Shown: positions 20,161-28,902 of the stretch, in pieces
How positions within the stretch are numbered: position 1 is the first letter of the stretch
Layout: every line of letters begins with the position of its first letter
Source: Methylobacterium sp. J-026
GTDB lineage: Bacteria > Pseudomonadota > Alphaproteobacteria > Rhizobiales > Beijerinckiaceae
Length of the DNA stretch: 64,000 nt
Reading direction: 5' to 3'
NCBI RefSeq assembly: GCF_022829585.1
Contig: NZ_JAKSYC010000272.1
Coordinates: 1-64,000 of the forward strand
Position numbers and translations under genes: made by a program
Notes under the pieces: generated by a model
The model's input: only the letters and a program-made list of their open reading frames with translations
Told to the model about the DNA's origin: nothing
Database searches by the model: none

Positions 20161-20382
20161 TCAGGCTCGAAGGCCGGTCGGGGGAAGGCTTGAGCGGGGC
20201 CGTCGCGACGGCCGATCCGGCGGGGCGCGACCCATGTCGGTCGCGGCTTGCGCGGGGCCCGGAGACGGATGCGGAACCCGGCTCGCCGTGCGCGGGCCCG
20301 ACACGCCAGCCCCGCCATCGTCCGCCCAGGTCTCGCGCTGGAATCGCTCGATGGGCGTCAGGCGCTCGGATGGGAATGTCAT
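20161..20382 (-). CDS. Small hypothetical protein upstream of dnaK
   Basis: A 73-residue polar protein starting [19 protein letters not shown], then a Gly/Pro/Arg-rich, probably disordered tail. No signal peptide and no family recognised. The start at 20382 is supported by GGAGG seven bases upstream. It lies 77 bases before dnaK and 46 bases after the secreted protein gene, all on the minus strand. Confidence 0.5.
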   Translation of the reverse strand: MTFPSERLTPIERFQRETWADDGGAGVSGPRTASRVPHPSPGPAQAATDMGRAPPDRPSRRPRSSLPPTGLRA

Positions 20383-20428
20383 GTCCGGTCCTCCCTGCAT
20401 CGTGCCGGGCCGCGGGCGGCGGCCGCTC

Positions 20429-20821
20429 TCAGCGCGCGGGAACCGGACCGATGCCGGCCGCCCCCGGCACCGCAGCGTCGGGGCCGCGGTCGGATTTCGG
20501 GGCGGTCAGGGCCCCGGTCGTGTCCGGAGCCGCTTCGCCGCAGGTACAAGCGAAGGTCTCATCACCGGCTTCGGAAACATCGTCCGGATCGGCCTGACGG
20601 TTCGAACCGCCGGGCGGGATCGAGCCCGCGGCGTCCGCACCCGGCGCCGTGATGCGGCAGGTGCAGTCCAGGGCCTGCTCATGGGCCGGCGCCGCGTTCC
20701 GCACCGAGCCGGGATTGTTCGCGCTGTTGACGGCATCGTCCGGCAGAGTGGCCTGAGCGAAACCGGACCCGGTGATCGCCGCTGCGAACACGACCGAAAG
20801 GATCAGAACGGACAGTCGCAT
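20429..20821 (-). CDS. Secreted protein with paired Cys motifs
   Basis: A 130-residue protein: signal peptide of about 23 residues ending GFAQ, then a polar mature part. Two Cys pairs stand out, CTC in ALDCTCRITA and CTC in FACTCGEAA, which could bind metal or form disulfides. Family unknown. Start at ATG 20821, where the signal peptide begins. A FixK-like box (20903-20916) lies about 82 bases upstream; the gene could head the transcript that continues into 20161-20382 and dnaK. Confidence 0.55.
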   Translation of the reverse strand: MRLSVLILSVVFAAAITGSGFAQATLPDDAVNSANNPGSVRNAAPAHEQALDCTCRITAPGADAAGSIPPGGSNRQADPDDVSEAGDETFACTCGEAAPDTTGALTAPKSDRGPDAAVPGAAGIGPVPAR

Positions 20822-20902
20822 CGGAGATTTCCTTCGTCCGATGGGGCTCACAAATCTGCATCCATCGCGACATATCTATGCATTTCATCGCAACGGAGGT
20901 CT

Positions 20903-20916
20903 TTGTCTTGGATCAA
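20903..20916 (-). promoter_or_regulatory. Candidate FNR/FixK-type box before the chaperone operon
   Basis: TTGTCTTGGATCAA fits TTGAT-N4-ATCAA except for two bases of the left half. It lies about 82 bases before the start of the secreted protein gene at 20821, the first of a minus-strand series that ends with dnaK-grpE-cbpA-cbpM. Confidence 0.4.
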
Positions 20917-21049
20917 AGACGGTGGGAGCTCGTCCAATATTCTCAAGACCGCGCCTGAAGAGCGCGGTTTCTCGTGTCCACGGGCATCACGGTGGCGCGG
21001 GCGCGTCGAACGAGCGCTGGCAGGCAAGTTCTGGACAGCGAGACACTGC

Positions 21050-21218
21050 ATGGCCCACGCCGACACCCCCCGCCACGGCCCGAAGGCCTATCTCGTCGGC
21101 GGCGGCCGTCTACCAGGGCAAGTTCGATCCCCGCATCCTGTTCAAGGCTTACCGGGCCCTGCACTATCGGCAGGCCACCGGGGTCTCCCGCGCGGATCTC
21201 GGCAGACCGGCGGCCTGA
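21050..21218 (+). pseudogene. Possible oleate hydratase remnant
   Basis: One frame from ATG 21050 starts like the N-terminus of oleate hydratases (KAYLVGGG, a dinucleotide-binding turn), then turns Arg/Pro-rich. The neighbouring frame continues with YQGKFDPRILFKAYRALHYR to a stop at 21218, which could be a later segment of the same family. A frameshift plus large deletion would join them. The match is from memory and short, so this may be chance. Confidence 0.25.
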
Positions 21219-21299
21219 GCCGCACGGGCCGACGATCCTGACCCGGTCGGCGCGCCGGCGGTCGGGATGACGGCCGGATGCCCCGAGGCGTCGCGGCGG

Positions 21300-21313
21300 T
21301 TGCGGTGGATCAA
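21300..21313 (+). promoter_or_regulatory. Candidate FNR/FixK-type box upstream of BON gene 3
   Basis: TTGCGGTGGATCAA, nearly the same as the site at 13094-13107 (12 of 14 bases or more, with the same GGATCAAGGA core). It lies 131 bases before the BON gene 3 start at 21445. Confidence 0.4.
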
Positions 21314-21444
21314 GGACGTCACCGGTGCGGCTGCTTAGGGTCGCCGAATGCCGGGCCATCCCCCCCCCTCACGGCGCGGACGGCAAAGGAGCCTCCGCCG
21401 GGGGTTCAGGGTCATCCGCGCCCCGCATCGTCACGGAGACCACC

Positions 21445-22095
21445 ATGTCCCACGACACAACCCTCCAGCACGCCGTCACGGCCGAACTCATCTGGGATCC
21501 CCAGGTGACCTCCTCCGAGATCGGCGTGACGGCCAAGGACGGGGTCGTCGCCCTGTCCGGCCAGGTCGGCACCTACGACGAGAAGATGGCCGCCGAGGCC
21601 GCCGCCCGCCGGATCCGGGGCGTGCAGGCGATCGTCCAGGAGATCGAGGTGACGGTGCCGTTCGCGCTGAAACGGTCCGACGCGGACATCGCGGCGACGG
21701 CCGTCGCCCGCCTCGCCTGGAACGTGGCCGTGCCGCCGGACTGCATCTCGGTGAAGGTCTCGAAGGGCGTCATCACCCTGACCGGGGAGGTCGACCAACA
21801 CTTCCAGTCCAAGGCCGCCGAGCGGGAGCTTCGTCAGATCTCCGGCGTCGTGGCGGTGAACAACGACATCACCGTTCGGCCCCAGGTCGACGTCTCGGCG
21901 GTCAGCGACAACATCAGTGAGGCGCTGGATCGCTCGTGGCTGTTCGATCCGAAGACTGTGACCGTCACCGCCGACGGTGGGACCGTCCATCTCGGCGGGA
22001 CCGTCCGCACGATGCAGGAGCGCCGCGCGGCGGTGGGGGCGGCCTGGGCCTCCCCGGGCACCACGGCCGTCGACAACCTCATCAGCGTCGTCTGA
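21445..22095 (+). CDS. Triple-BON-domain protein 3
   Basis: A 216-residue cytoplasmic protein with three BON domains (about 6-70, 78-145 and 152-216), paralogous to those at 9106 and 13280. Matching landmarks are LIWDPQVTSSEIGVTAKDGV near the start, KVSKGVITLTGEVD in domain 2 and SWLFDPKTVTVTADGG in domain 3. The start at ATG 21445 has GGAGA upstream. A small membrane protein gene follows 68 bases later on the same strand. Function unknown; presumed stress protein. Confidence 0.85.
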   Translation: MSHDTTLQHAVTAELIWDPQVTSSEIGVTAKDGVVALSGQVGTYDEKMAAEAAARRIRGVQAIVQEIEVTVPFALKRSDADIAATAVARLAWNVAVPPDCISVKVSKGVITLTGEVDQHFQSKAAERELRQISGVVAVNNDITVRPQVDVSAVSDNISEALDRSWLFDPKTVTVTADGGTVHLGGTVRTMQERRAAVGAAWASPGTTAVDNLISVV

Positions 22096-22163
22096 CGGGC
22101 GCACCCCCTGCCGGATCGCACGTGCCGGCAGGGCGACCTTCGACCAGGACAGGGAAACCGACC

Positions 22164-22535
22164 ATGACCAGACCCGATCACGAGCACGGCCAATCCTCGG
22201 ATACCGGGGCCGGCGGCAGCGACGACGGACGCCGCATTGAGGGGGCTGCCGACGCGATCTTCGCGCGCGCCCAGGACGCGGTCCGCGACGTCGCCGACCG
22301 GGCCACGCACCTGGCGCAGGATAGCCTGGCCCGCGGACGGGCCGGTGTCAGGCGGGCCGAACAAGCGAGCCAGGGCGACCCGCTCAACGGACGCGCGCGC
22401 GGTGGGGCGTCGCCGCTGGCCACCGCGTTGGCCGTCGGGGCGATGGGCTATGCCATCGCGACCCTGATCCAGGGGGCTTCGCGCAAGCGTCGCCCCGCCC
22501 CCCGGACGGCGTTGCCGGCGGCCCCCGCGGCATAG
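22164..22535 (+). CDS. Small protein with one hydrophobic segment
   Basis: A 123-residue protein. The first 30 residues are acidic and polar, a helical amphipathic region follows (AIFARAQDAVRDVADRATHL, about 32-51), and a single Ala/Gly-rich membrane segment lies at about 84-103 (ATALAVGAMGYAIATLIQ), ending in basic residues. The layout resembles ElaB/YqjD-type tail-anchored proteins that bind ribosomes or membranes, but the similarity is structural only. Same strand as BON gene 3. Confidence 0.6.
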   Translation: MTRPDHEHGQSSDTGAGGSDDGRRIEGAADAIFARAQDAVRDVADRATHLAQDSLARGRAGVRRAEQASQGDPLNGRARGGASPLATALAVGAMGYAIATLIQGASRKRRPAPRTALPAAPAA

Positions 22536-22541
22536 GCGCCA

Positions 22542-22569
22542 CGCCGTCGCGCCCGCGGGCGCGACGGCG
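22542..22569. terminator. Perfect 28-bp palindrome between convergent genes
   Basis: Two exact 14-base arms with no loop lie 6 bases after the stop of the plus-strand gene and 18 bases from the stop of the minus-strand gene at 22588. Position between convergent stops fits a bidirectional terminator, although no T-runs flank it. Confidence 0.6.
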
Positions 22570-22587
22570 GGCGTCAGGGCTTCGTCC

Positions 22588-22824
22588 TCACGCCGCGTGA
22601 TCGGCGCAGGTTTCGCCAGCCGGAAGATACAAGCCCCGATGGCGGCACAGACCGTCGCTGCTCTTCACGGAGGCGAAGGCCGAGCTCATGGCGGCGAGGT
22701 TGCCGAACAGGCGCTCCAGCCTGTGCGGATCGGTCTCGAAATGCACGCAGGTCCCGCAGCGGCGCCCCTCGCGCGCGGCCCAGCGCAGGCCGGCCACTGT
22801 CCGCCGCCAGCGGGGGGCGCTCAC
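22588..22824 (-). CDS. Small Cys/His-rich protein coupled to a YeiH-type transporter
   Basis: A 78-residue protein starting at GTG 22824, which overlaps the stop of the transporter gene (GTGA). It has CGTCVHF (about 24-30), then CRHRGLY, then CADHAA at the end, a spacing that suits a bound metal or Fe-S cluster. No family recognised. Being translated from the transporter's end, it may act with it. It lies in the same frame as a long shadow of that gene, so the true start depends on the GTG choice. Confidence 0.6.
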   Translation of the reverse strand: MSAPRWRRTVAGLRWAAREGRRCGTCVHFETDPHRLERLFGNLAAMSSAFASVKSSDGLCRHRGLYLPAGETCADHAA

Positions 22825-24227
22825 TTCGCCAGCTCCGCCCAGTAGGTGCCGAAGACCAGGACCGACATCACGAAGCCGACGATGAGGTTCACCGCGACGC
22901 CGGCCGTGAAGGCGATCGCCGGCCGCCCGCCCGCCGGGGCGAAGTCGCGGAAGCGCGTCGTCAGCCCGATCGACAGGAAGCTGAACGTGAAGGCCCAGAT
23001 CCGCAGGCTGGTGATGGGGGCGATCAGGGCCGGCTTCACCCGCGCGTTGTAATCCCCGAACGAGATCCCCCGCGTCACGGCGGTGACCAGGAGCGAGGCG
23101 ATCAGGAACCCGACCACGAATTTCGGGAAGCGCCACCAGATCTGGCCGACCTCCACCGGGCCTGTCGTGCCCTCGCGCTCCCAGTAGGTCACCGAGATGA
23201 TCGACAGGACGAGGGCCCAGATGCCGATCCAGACATCGCGCCCGACCACCTTGATCAGCGTATAGGCCCAGACAGCCTGATCGGCCGTGCCGGCGATGCC
23301 CGTCGCCGGACCGGCGAGGCCGCCATAGGCCTGCGCCGCGGCGAAGCCCGCCGCATCGGCGAATTCCGAGGTGCCGATCCACGCCCCCCCGACCCCGGCC
23401 GGGAGGCCCAGAGCCCGGGACACCAGCGGCAGCAGGAAGATCAGCACGATCGCCCAGAGCACGACGAGCGTGATCGCGATCGGCGGATCCTCCTTGCGGG
23501 CGCGCACGGCCCCGGCGACGGCGATCGCCGCCGAGACGCCGCAGACCGCGCCGCCGGCCCCCAGCGTCGCGGCCAGCCGATGGTCGAGGCCGAGCCTGCG
23601 CGCCACGAAGAAGATGACCAGGAAGGTCAGGATCGAGACGATCGACGCCTGCAGGATCGCCACCGGGCCCGCCCAGAGGATCAGCGTGAACGGCAGCGTC
23701 GCGCCGAGCAGGACGATGCCGAGCTTCACGTAGAACTCGACGCGGAACGCCGCAGACAGGGCGGCCGGCAGGCCGGTCGTGTTGGCGATCACCAGCCCGA
23801 CGAAGAGGGCGATCAGCGGTGGTTCGAGGTTGTAGGTCTGCGCCTTGTCCCAGGCGCCGAGGGTGAAGATCGCGAAGGACAGGAGATAGACCAGCACGAA
23901 GGAGGCCAGGAAGGCCCCCGGGCGCAGGCCGATGACGGCGAGGGCGATCGTGAAGACGGCGGCGAAGGCCACGAACTGGACGGCGTAGCGGACGGCATCG
24001 GCCGCAAGCTGCGCCCGGAGTTGATCCAGCGTCGACCATTTGGCCGGCGCCGCGGCGATCCAGCCGATGCTGGTTCCCTGGGCGAACGCCGCGTAGGCGA
24101 TCAGCACGGTGGCCAGGCCGACCCAGACGGCCCACCAATCCTCCTTGCGCCACAACTCGTTCCACCCGCCCCCGTGTTTCGAGGACACCGGCTCGGTTGC
24201 GGCCGGTATCGCAGCGTCCCCACCCAT
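22821..24227 (-). CDS. YeiH-type putative sulfate exporter family transporter
   Basis: A 468-residue inner membrane protein with about 11 hydrophobic segments. The family centre is visible in LGIVLLGATLPFTLILWAGP (about 175-194) and the conserved LGAGGAVCGVSAAIAVAGAV (about 227-246). Members are annotated as putative sulfate exporters, but the substrate is poorly established. ATG 24227 is chosen with AAAGG 7 bases upstream; the frame extends to 24329 without hydrophobic features. The family is usually shorter (about 350), so the N-terminal 100 residues are an extension with two more segments. Confidence 0.8.
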   Translation of the reverse strand: MGGDAAIPAATEPVSSKHGGGWNELWRKEDWWAVWVGLATVLIAYAAFAQGTSIGWIAAAPAKWSTLDQLRAQLAADAVRYAVQFVAFAAVFTIALAVIGLRPGAFLASFVLVYLLSFAIFTLGAWDKAQTYNLEPPLIALFVGLVIANTTGLPAALSAAFRVEFYVKLGIVLLGATLPFTLILWAGPVAILQASIVSILTFLVIFFVARRLGLDHRLAATLGAGGAVCGVSAAIAVAGAVRARKEDPPIAITLVVLWAIVLIFLLPLVSRALGLPAGVGGAWIGTSEFADAAGFAAAQAYGGLAGPATGIAGTADQAVWAYTLIKVVGRDVWIGIWALVLSIISVTYWEREGTTGPVEVGQIWWRFPKFVVGFLIASLLVTAVTRGISFGDYNARVKPALIAPITSLRIWAFTFSFLSIGLTTRFRDFAPAGGRPAIAFTAGVAVNLIVGFVMSVLVFGTYWAELAK

Positions 24228-24374
24228 CTCGACCCTTTCACACATCCAGCGCCCGAGACCCCGTGCCCGGCCGGACCGGCCGCGCATCCCGCCGCCACGT
24301 CGGCACTGAGGGAGACCCCCCGGGCGCACTGTCTCGACTGCGCGTTGCGGTATGCCCGTCCACGGCGCGGGACG

Positions 24375-25661
24375 CTACGGCCCCGCGGCGTTGGCGAGCG
24401 CCTGCTGCGGCTCGGCGAGGAACAGGGACCGCAGCCGCGCCGCCGATTCGGGAGGCGGCAGCGCGAGGGCGCGCGTCGCATCGGCGATCCGGGCCTCGCA
24501 ATCCTGCGATCGGGCGACGCTCGGAACCGTGACACCCGGGCTCGTGACCGCCGGGATCGTGGCGGGGACCACCCCTTGGCCCGGGGCCGCCCCTTGGCCC
24601 GGCAGCGCCCCTTGGCCCGGCACCGACCCCTGCGTCCGGGCGAGGAGCGGCGCGAGCCCGAACCCGGAGGGTCCCTCGGCGCGGAGCCGCGCGTCGAGCG
24701 TCACGAGATCGCCGGCCAGGAGCGCCGTGCAGGTGGCCGCGCCCCGCGTGCCGGTGATCCGCATCATCGCCAGCACCCGGCGCCCCAGCGCCCGGACGAC
24801 CCCGTCGTCGGCCGCTCGGAAGCGCCGCCGCAGATAGGCGCCGGCCAGCCGGCTCAGGCCCGCCCGCGCCTCCGCCTCCGGCCGCCCGGCCGCGTAGCTG
24901 TCCCGGTACCACCGGGCGATGGGATCGAGGCCCGCCGCCCCGGCCTGCCGCAGGATCGGCAGGGCCCGCAGGATCGCCGCGCGGGCCCCGGCCTCGCTCG
25001 GATCCGCGTCGAGGGTGGAATCGGGGAAGCGGTCGGGGCCGACGACCTCGGTCACGACGCCGGCCGCGCGGAGTTCCGCCGCCGCGGGCATCCAGATCCC
25101 GGCCGGCGGCACCGCCAGGGCCCGCGCCACGAAGGCCCGCGGCAGGCCGGCGGCGCGGTAGGCCGCCCGCTCCGGCGCGGAATCGACCGGGTGCATCCGG
25201 CCATGGGCGCCGATCTCGTAGGGCGCGTGGAAGCCGAGCCGGCCGCCGACCGCGAGGGAGCGCGCCCGCCCGCGGACGAAGATCAGCGTGCAGGCCGAGG
25301 CGCAGGCATCGGGCACGTAGGTGGCGAGCCCGCGCGCCGCCACGAGCGCCCCGATCGCCGCGCCCTCCTCGACCAGCCCGCCGTCGCTGGTGAGGTGGAG
25401 GCGCGCGATCTGCGGATGCGCGGCGAGGATCTCGGCGACCCGCGCGGCCACGCCCTCCGTAAGGTCGCCGGCGAGGCGCAGGTCCCGGCCATCCGGTCCG
25501 ACCGTGAGCCGGGCCGGGATCTCCGGCCCGTCCGCCGCGGCGGACGCGCGGCGATTCGTCGACAGGGGCCCGGCGACAACCGGGCCGGCGGCGAGCGCCA
25601 GGGCGAGGACGCAAGCCGCCCTCCCCGTCCGGCGCCGCCACCCGCGGGGGATGACCGACAT
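24375..25661 (-). CDS. Secreted ClpP-fold protein, COG3904-like
   Basis: A 428-residue protein with a signal peptide ending VVAG (about residue 30). Residues about 50-215 resemble periplasmic ClpP/crotonase-fold proteins: LTSDGGLVEEGAAIGALVAA, then ATYVPDACASACTLIFVRG with the Ser of ACASAC in the position where such proteins have a nucleophile, then GRLGFHAPY. The C-terminal part is helical and includes a GQG-x-x-P repeat (see 24571-24624). Enzymatic activity is not shown for this group. No evident operon partner. Confidence 0.7.
   Translation of the reverse strand: MSVIPRGWRRRTGRAACVLALALAAGPVVAGPLSTNRRASAAADGPEIPARLTVGPDGRDLRLAGDLTEGVAARVAEILAAHPQIARLHLTSDGGLVEEGAAIGALVAARGLATYVPDACASACTLIFVRGRARSLAVGGRLGFHAPYEIGAHGRMHPVDSAPERAAYRAAGLPRAFVARALAVPPAGIWMPAAAELRAAGVVTEVVGPDRFPDSTLDADPSEAGARAAILRALPILRQAGAAGLDPIARWYRDSYAAGRPEAEARAGLSRLAGAYLRRRFRAADDGVVRALGRRVLAMMRITGTRGAATCTALLAGDLVTLDARLRAEGPSGFGLAPLLARTQGSVPGQGALPGQGAAPGQGVVPATIPAVTSPGVTVPSVARSQDCEARIADATRALALPPPESAARLRSLFLAEPQQALANAAGP
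24571..24624 (-). repeat. Three tandem 18-bp units inside the ClpP-fold gene
   Basis: Three copies of an 18-base unit with core CCCCTTGGCCCGG encode successive P-GQG-x-x hexapeptides. The copies differ at two or three bases. Variable copy number would change only a Pro/Gly linker. Confidence 0.75.
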
Positions 25662-25716
25662 GACAGGTTTCCATCGTTCGGGAGCGGGATTGCCGGCGCG
25701 GCCGGCCGCGGCGCGT

Positions 25717-26004
25717 CTACTGGAGGTAGGCGACGAACATCTCGGCGACGGCCCGGGACGCGTAATCCTCCGGGCTCTCGCCCCGGCGGACCGGAAAGGC
25801 CTCCGCCACCCGGCGGCCGGCGAGGATCCGGGCCACCTCGTCGGGCATCAGGCCGTCATCGAAGGCGGTCGCGAGGGCGGCGCGTTCGTAGGCGGGATGG
25901 GAGCGGACGCTCCGGTACAGGGTTCGGCCGAGGGACGCGGCCGGTTCGGCCTGCGCGGCGCTCAAGTCAGATCGGGTGTTCCGGGTCGTCTCATAGGTCT
26001 GCAT
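25717..26004 (-). CDS. Hypothetical protein
   Basis: A 95-residue soluble protein. The N-terminal third is polar; the rest is helical with TAFDDGLMPDEVARILAGRR (about 46-65) and an ending YASRAVAEMFVAYLQ. No family recognised. Start at ATG 26004. It is 55 bases upstream of the ClpP-fold gene on the same strand. The gap 26005-26284 has no gene; a 7-base hairpin (26202-26218) sits there and could end the operon to the right. Confidence 0.6.
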   Translation of the reverse strand: MQTYETTRNTRSDLSAAQAEPAASLGRTLYRSVRSHPAYERAALATAFDDGLMPDEVARILAGRRVAEAFPVRRGESPEDYASRAVAEMFVAYLQ

Positions 26005-26284
26005 CGCTGGTCGCCTTCCGTGCCTGATGTCGTGCGCTCTCCGCCTCCTGGACGCGGCAACACGGCAGACACGGCACAGTCGTCAGGGCGATCCGATCCT
26101 TGCTGGCGACCACGGCACACCTCATTCGGCGCTGCGTCGACTTCGCGTCGACACCGTCAATCTAGATGCCGATGCCGAGAATGTGCTGCCAAATCGGCGA
26201 TAACCTGCAGCGCAGGTTGTTCGCCGAAGGCCCATCCCGGAGCATAAGATGCGGTCCGGCCGGGGCCTGAACCCGCCCTCCGGC

Positions 26285-27659
26285 TCACCCGCGGCCGACG
26301 GCCCGGCGGCGAGCGGTCTGGGCGGGGTGGCGTTCGGGCAGCCGGTCGCCCTCCCCGAACAGCTTGTTCCGGTACGACCCGTCCGCATACGCGGTCTTGT
26401 AGAGCCCCCGATCCTGCAATTCCGGGATCACGATGTCGATGAAGTCGGAGAAGCTCTCCGGGGCGACGATGCGGCTGAGGTTGAACCCGTCGACCTCGCC
26501 CTCCTCGATCCAGGCCTGAAGCTCGTCGGCGATCGACACCGCGTCGCCCGCCAGCACCGCGTAGCGCCCGCCGAGATCCAGCTCCCCCAGGAGGTCGCGC
26601 TTGGTCAGGCCGCGCTTGGCGGCGGCCGCGGTGGCGGACTGGATGGCGTTGCCCGGGCCGTAGGGGATCGGCTCGTCGAGGCCGTAGCGCGCGAAATCGA
26701 TCCCCGTGGACGCGGAGAAATGCGCCAGGCCCGCCTCCGGGTTGGCGTAGCGCCGGTACTCGGCGCGTTTCTCCGCGGCCTCGGCCCGGCTCCGGCCCGG
26801 GATGACCGCGAGGCCGACGAACACCTTGATGTCGTCCGGCCGGCGCCCCGCCGCCACCGCCTCGGCCCGGAGCGCGCGCACGGCCTCCCGGGCGGCGCCC
26901 CGGTCGCGGGCGGAGATGAACACGCATTCGGCATGGCGCCCCGCGAAGGCCTGACCGCGGCCCGAGGCGCCCGCCTGGTAGAGGACCGGGGTCCGCTGCA
27001 CCGACGGCTCGGACAGGTGATAGCCCTCGACATCGAAGAACTCGCCGTGGTGCGAGACCGGCCGGATATGGGCCGGATCGCTGAACACCCGGGCCTCCCC
27101 GGTCCCGGCGCACGGCCGCGTCGTCCCAGCTGCCCTCCCAGAGCTTGTAGAGCACTTCGAGATACTCGTCGGCGTAGTCGTAGCGCCGGTCATGGGCGGG
27201 CAGACTGCCGCCGCTCTGGCCGCGATGGGCGCTGTCGAGATAGCCGGTGACGATGTTCCAGCCGATCCGGCCGCCGGTCAGGTGATCGAGGGTCGAGAGG
27301 CGCCGGGCGAAGGTGTAGGGCGCCTCGGTATGGACGTTGACCGTCACGCCGAAGCCGAGATGCGCGGTCACCGCCGCCATGGCGGGCACCAGCAGGCTCG
27401 GATCGTTGACCGGGAGTTGCACCGCCTCCCGGGCTGTGACGGCGATGCCGCCGCCGTAGATGTCGTAGACGCCGCTGATGTCGGCGATGAACAGGCCGTC
27501 GAACAGGCCGCGCTCCAGCAGCTTCGCCTGGTCGGTCCAGTACCGCAGGGTGTTGTACTCCGAGGATCGGTCGCGCGGATGGGTCCACAGGCCGTGGTTG
27601 ATGTGGCCGACGCAGTTCATGGTGAACGCGTTCAGCCGGATCTGCTTTCTGGCGGCCAT
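26285..27659 (-). pseudogene. NtaA/SnaA/DszA-type FMN monooxygenase, frameshifted
   Basis: Two frames together give one luciferase-like (LLM) flavin monooxygenase. Frame 1, from ATG 27659, holds LNAFTMNCVGHINHGLW and GRIGWNIVTGYLDSAHR to about 27105; frame 2 continues with ARVFSDPAHIRPVSHHGEFF to a stop at 26285. They join if one base is removed from the CCCC run at 27097-27100. The family oxidises nitrilotriacetate, alkylsulfur compounds or sulfones with reduced FMN. The start overlaps the stop of the SfnB-like gene (ATG/TGA). Either a true frameshift or a sequencing error in a G/C run. Confidence 0.8.
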
Positions 27660-28897
27660 CAGAGGGCTCCGTGCCGGGGCGGCAGCCGGCCGTCGAGGTG
27701 GTAGGCGCCGATCCAATGGTATTTCCACCGCACCGGATCGTGCAGGGTGTGGGTGCGGACGTTGCGCCAGTAGCGGTCCAGCGCCTCGGCCCGGTCGGTG
27801 GCGGAGGTGCCGCCGAGTTCGAGCAGCGTGTTGGCGGCGCGCAGACCGGCCCGGTGGCTCGCGGCCCGGGCCTCCGCCACCGCCACGGAGGCCGCCGCGA
27901 CGCTGTCCGCGTCGGGTTCGGCCTGCGCGGCATCGACGAAGCGGCCGGCCCGCTCCAGCAGGGCATCGGCGGCGGCGAGCCGCACCCGCACGTCGCCGAG
28001 CGCGTGGAGGGTCAGCGGATCCTCGCTGGCACGGGCGACGCCGGCATCGATCCAGGGCCGGGCCCGATCCCTGACAAAGGGCAGCGTCGCCGCGAAGGCG
28101 CCCTGGCCGATGCCGAGATCGATCCCGGCGTGCAGGATCTGCGCGAAGGGGCCGATGGCGGTGGGGCGGTCCATCGAGGCCTGGAACGGCACCACCCAGT
28201 CCGGCTCCACCCGAACGCGGTCGAACACGACCGAGCCCGAGCCGGTGAGCCGCTGGCCGAACCCGTCCCAATCGTCGACCAGCGTCACGCCGGGGGCGTC
28301 CCGGGGGATGAACACCAGATAGGCGACCGCCCTGCCCTCCTCCTCGGCATTGACCATCGTGGGGATGCGGTGGGCGAACAGCGAGCCGGTGCAGTAGTAT
28401 TTGCGCCCCTCCACGAACCAGCCGGACGGATCGCGCACGAGCCGCGTGCGGCGGGTATGGTCCCGCGGGCCGATCTCGGCAAGCGCGTTGCCGAACCGCT
28501 CGCCGGCCAGGACCCGCCCGTAGAGGTCCCGCTTCTGCGCCGCGGTGCCGCCGTTGCGGAGCACCTCCAGGGCGTAAAAGTGGTTCTGCGGAATCTGGCC
28601 GATCGACCCGTCCGCCGCCGCGATGATCGCGATCACCTGCGCCACCGTGGCGGCGCTCACCCCGGGGCCGCCGTAGTCCCGGGGCACCGTGATCGCCCAG
28701 AGGCCGGTCCCGGTGAAGCGCTCGATCTCCGCGAAGGGTAGCGTCCGGTCGAGGTCGCGGGTGGCGGCATCGACGGCCAGGTCCTCGGCCAGCGCCCGGG
28801 CGGCCGCGAGGGCGGCGGCATCGTCGGCGAGGATTGGCACCCGGCGCGGCGGCTCGGGCAGCCGGGTGAAGGCGGATTCGTGCGCCTGAAGCGGCAT
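27659..28897 (-). CDS. SfnB-family flavoprotein (acyl-CoA dehydrogenase-like), copy 2
   Basis: A 412-residue acyl-CoA dehydrogenase-fold protein of the SfnB/DszC type. Landmarks: RFTGTGLWAITVPRDYGGPG (about 60-79), GSIGQIPQNHFYALEVL, the FMN-site region YYCTGSLFAHRIPT, and the C-terminal HTLHDPVRWKYHWIGAYHLD. Such enzymes use reduced flavin to oxygenate organosulfur compounds in sulfur-starved cells. Start at ATG 28897, 5 bases after the stop of copy 1. It shares layout and many motifs with that protein, so the pair arose by duplication. Confidence 0.85.
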   Translation of the reverse strand: MPLQAHESAFTRLPEPPRRVPILADDAAALAAARALAEDLAVDAATRDLDRTLPFAEIERFTGTGLWAITVPRDYGGPGVSAATVAQVIAIIAAADGSIGQIPQNHFYALEVLRNGGTAAQKRDLYGRVLAGERFGNALAEIGPRDHTRRTRLVRDPSGWFVEGRKYYCTGSLFAHRIPTMVNAEEEGRAVAYLVFIPRDAPGVTLVDDWDGFGQRLTGSGSVVFDRVRVEPDWVVPFQASMDRPTAIGPFAQILHAGIDLGIGQGAFAATLPFVRDRARPWIDAGVARASEDPLTLHALGDVRVRLAAADALLERAGRFVDAAQAEPDADSVAAASVAVAEARAASHRAGLRAANTLLELGGTSATDRAEALDRYWRNVRTHTLHDPVRWKYHWIGAYHLDGRLPPRHGAL

Positions 28898-28902
28898 GGC
28901 CC

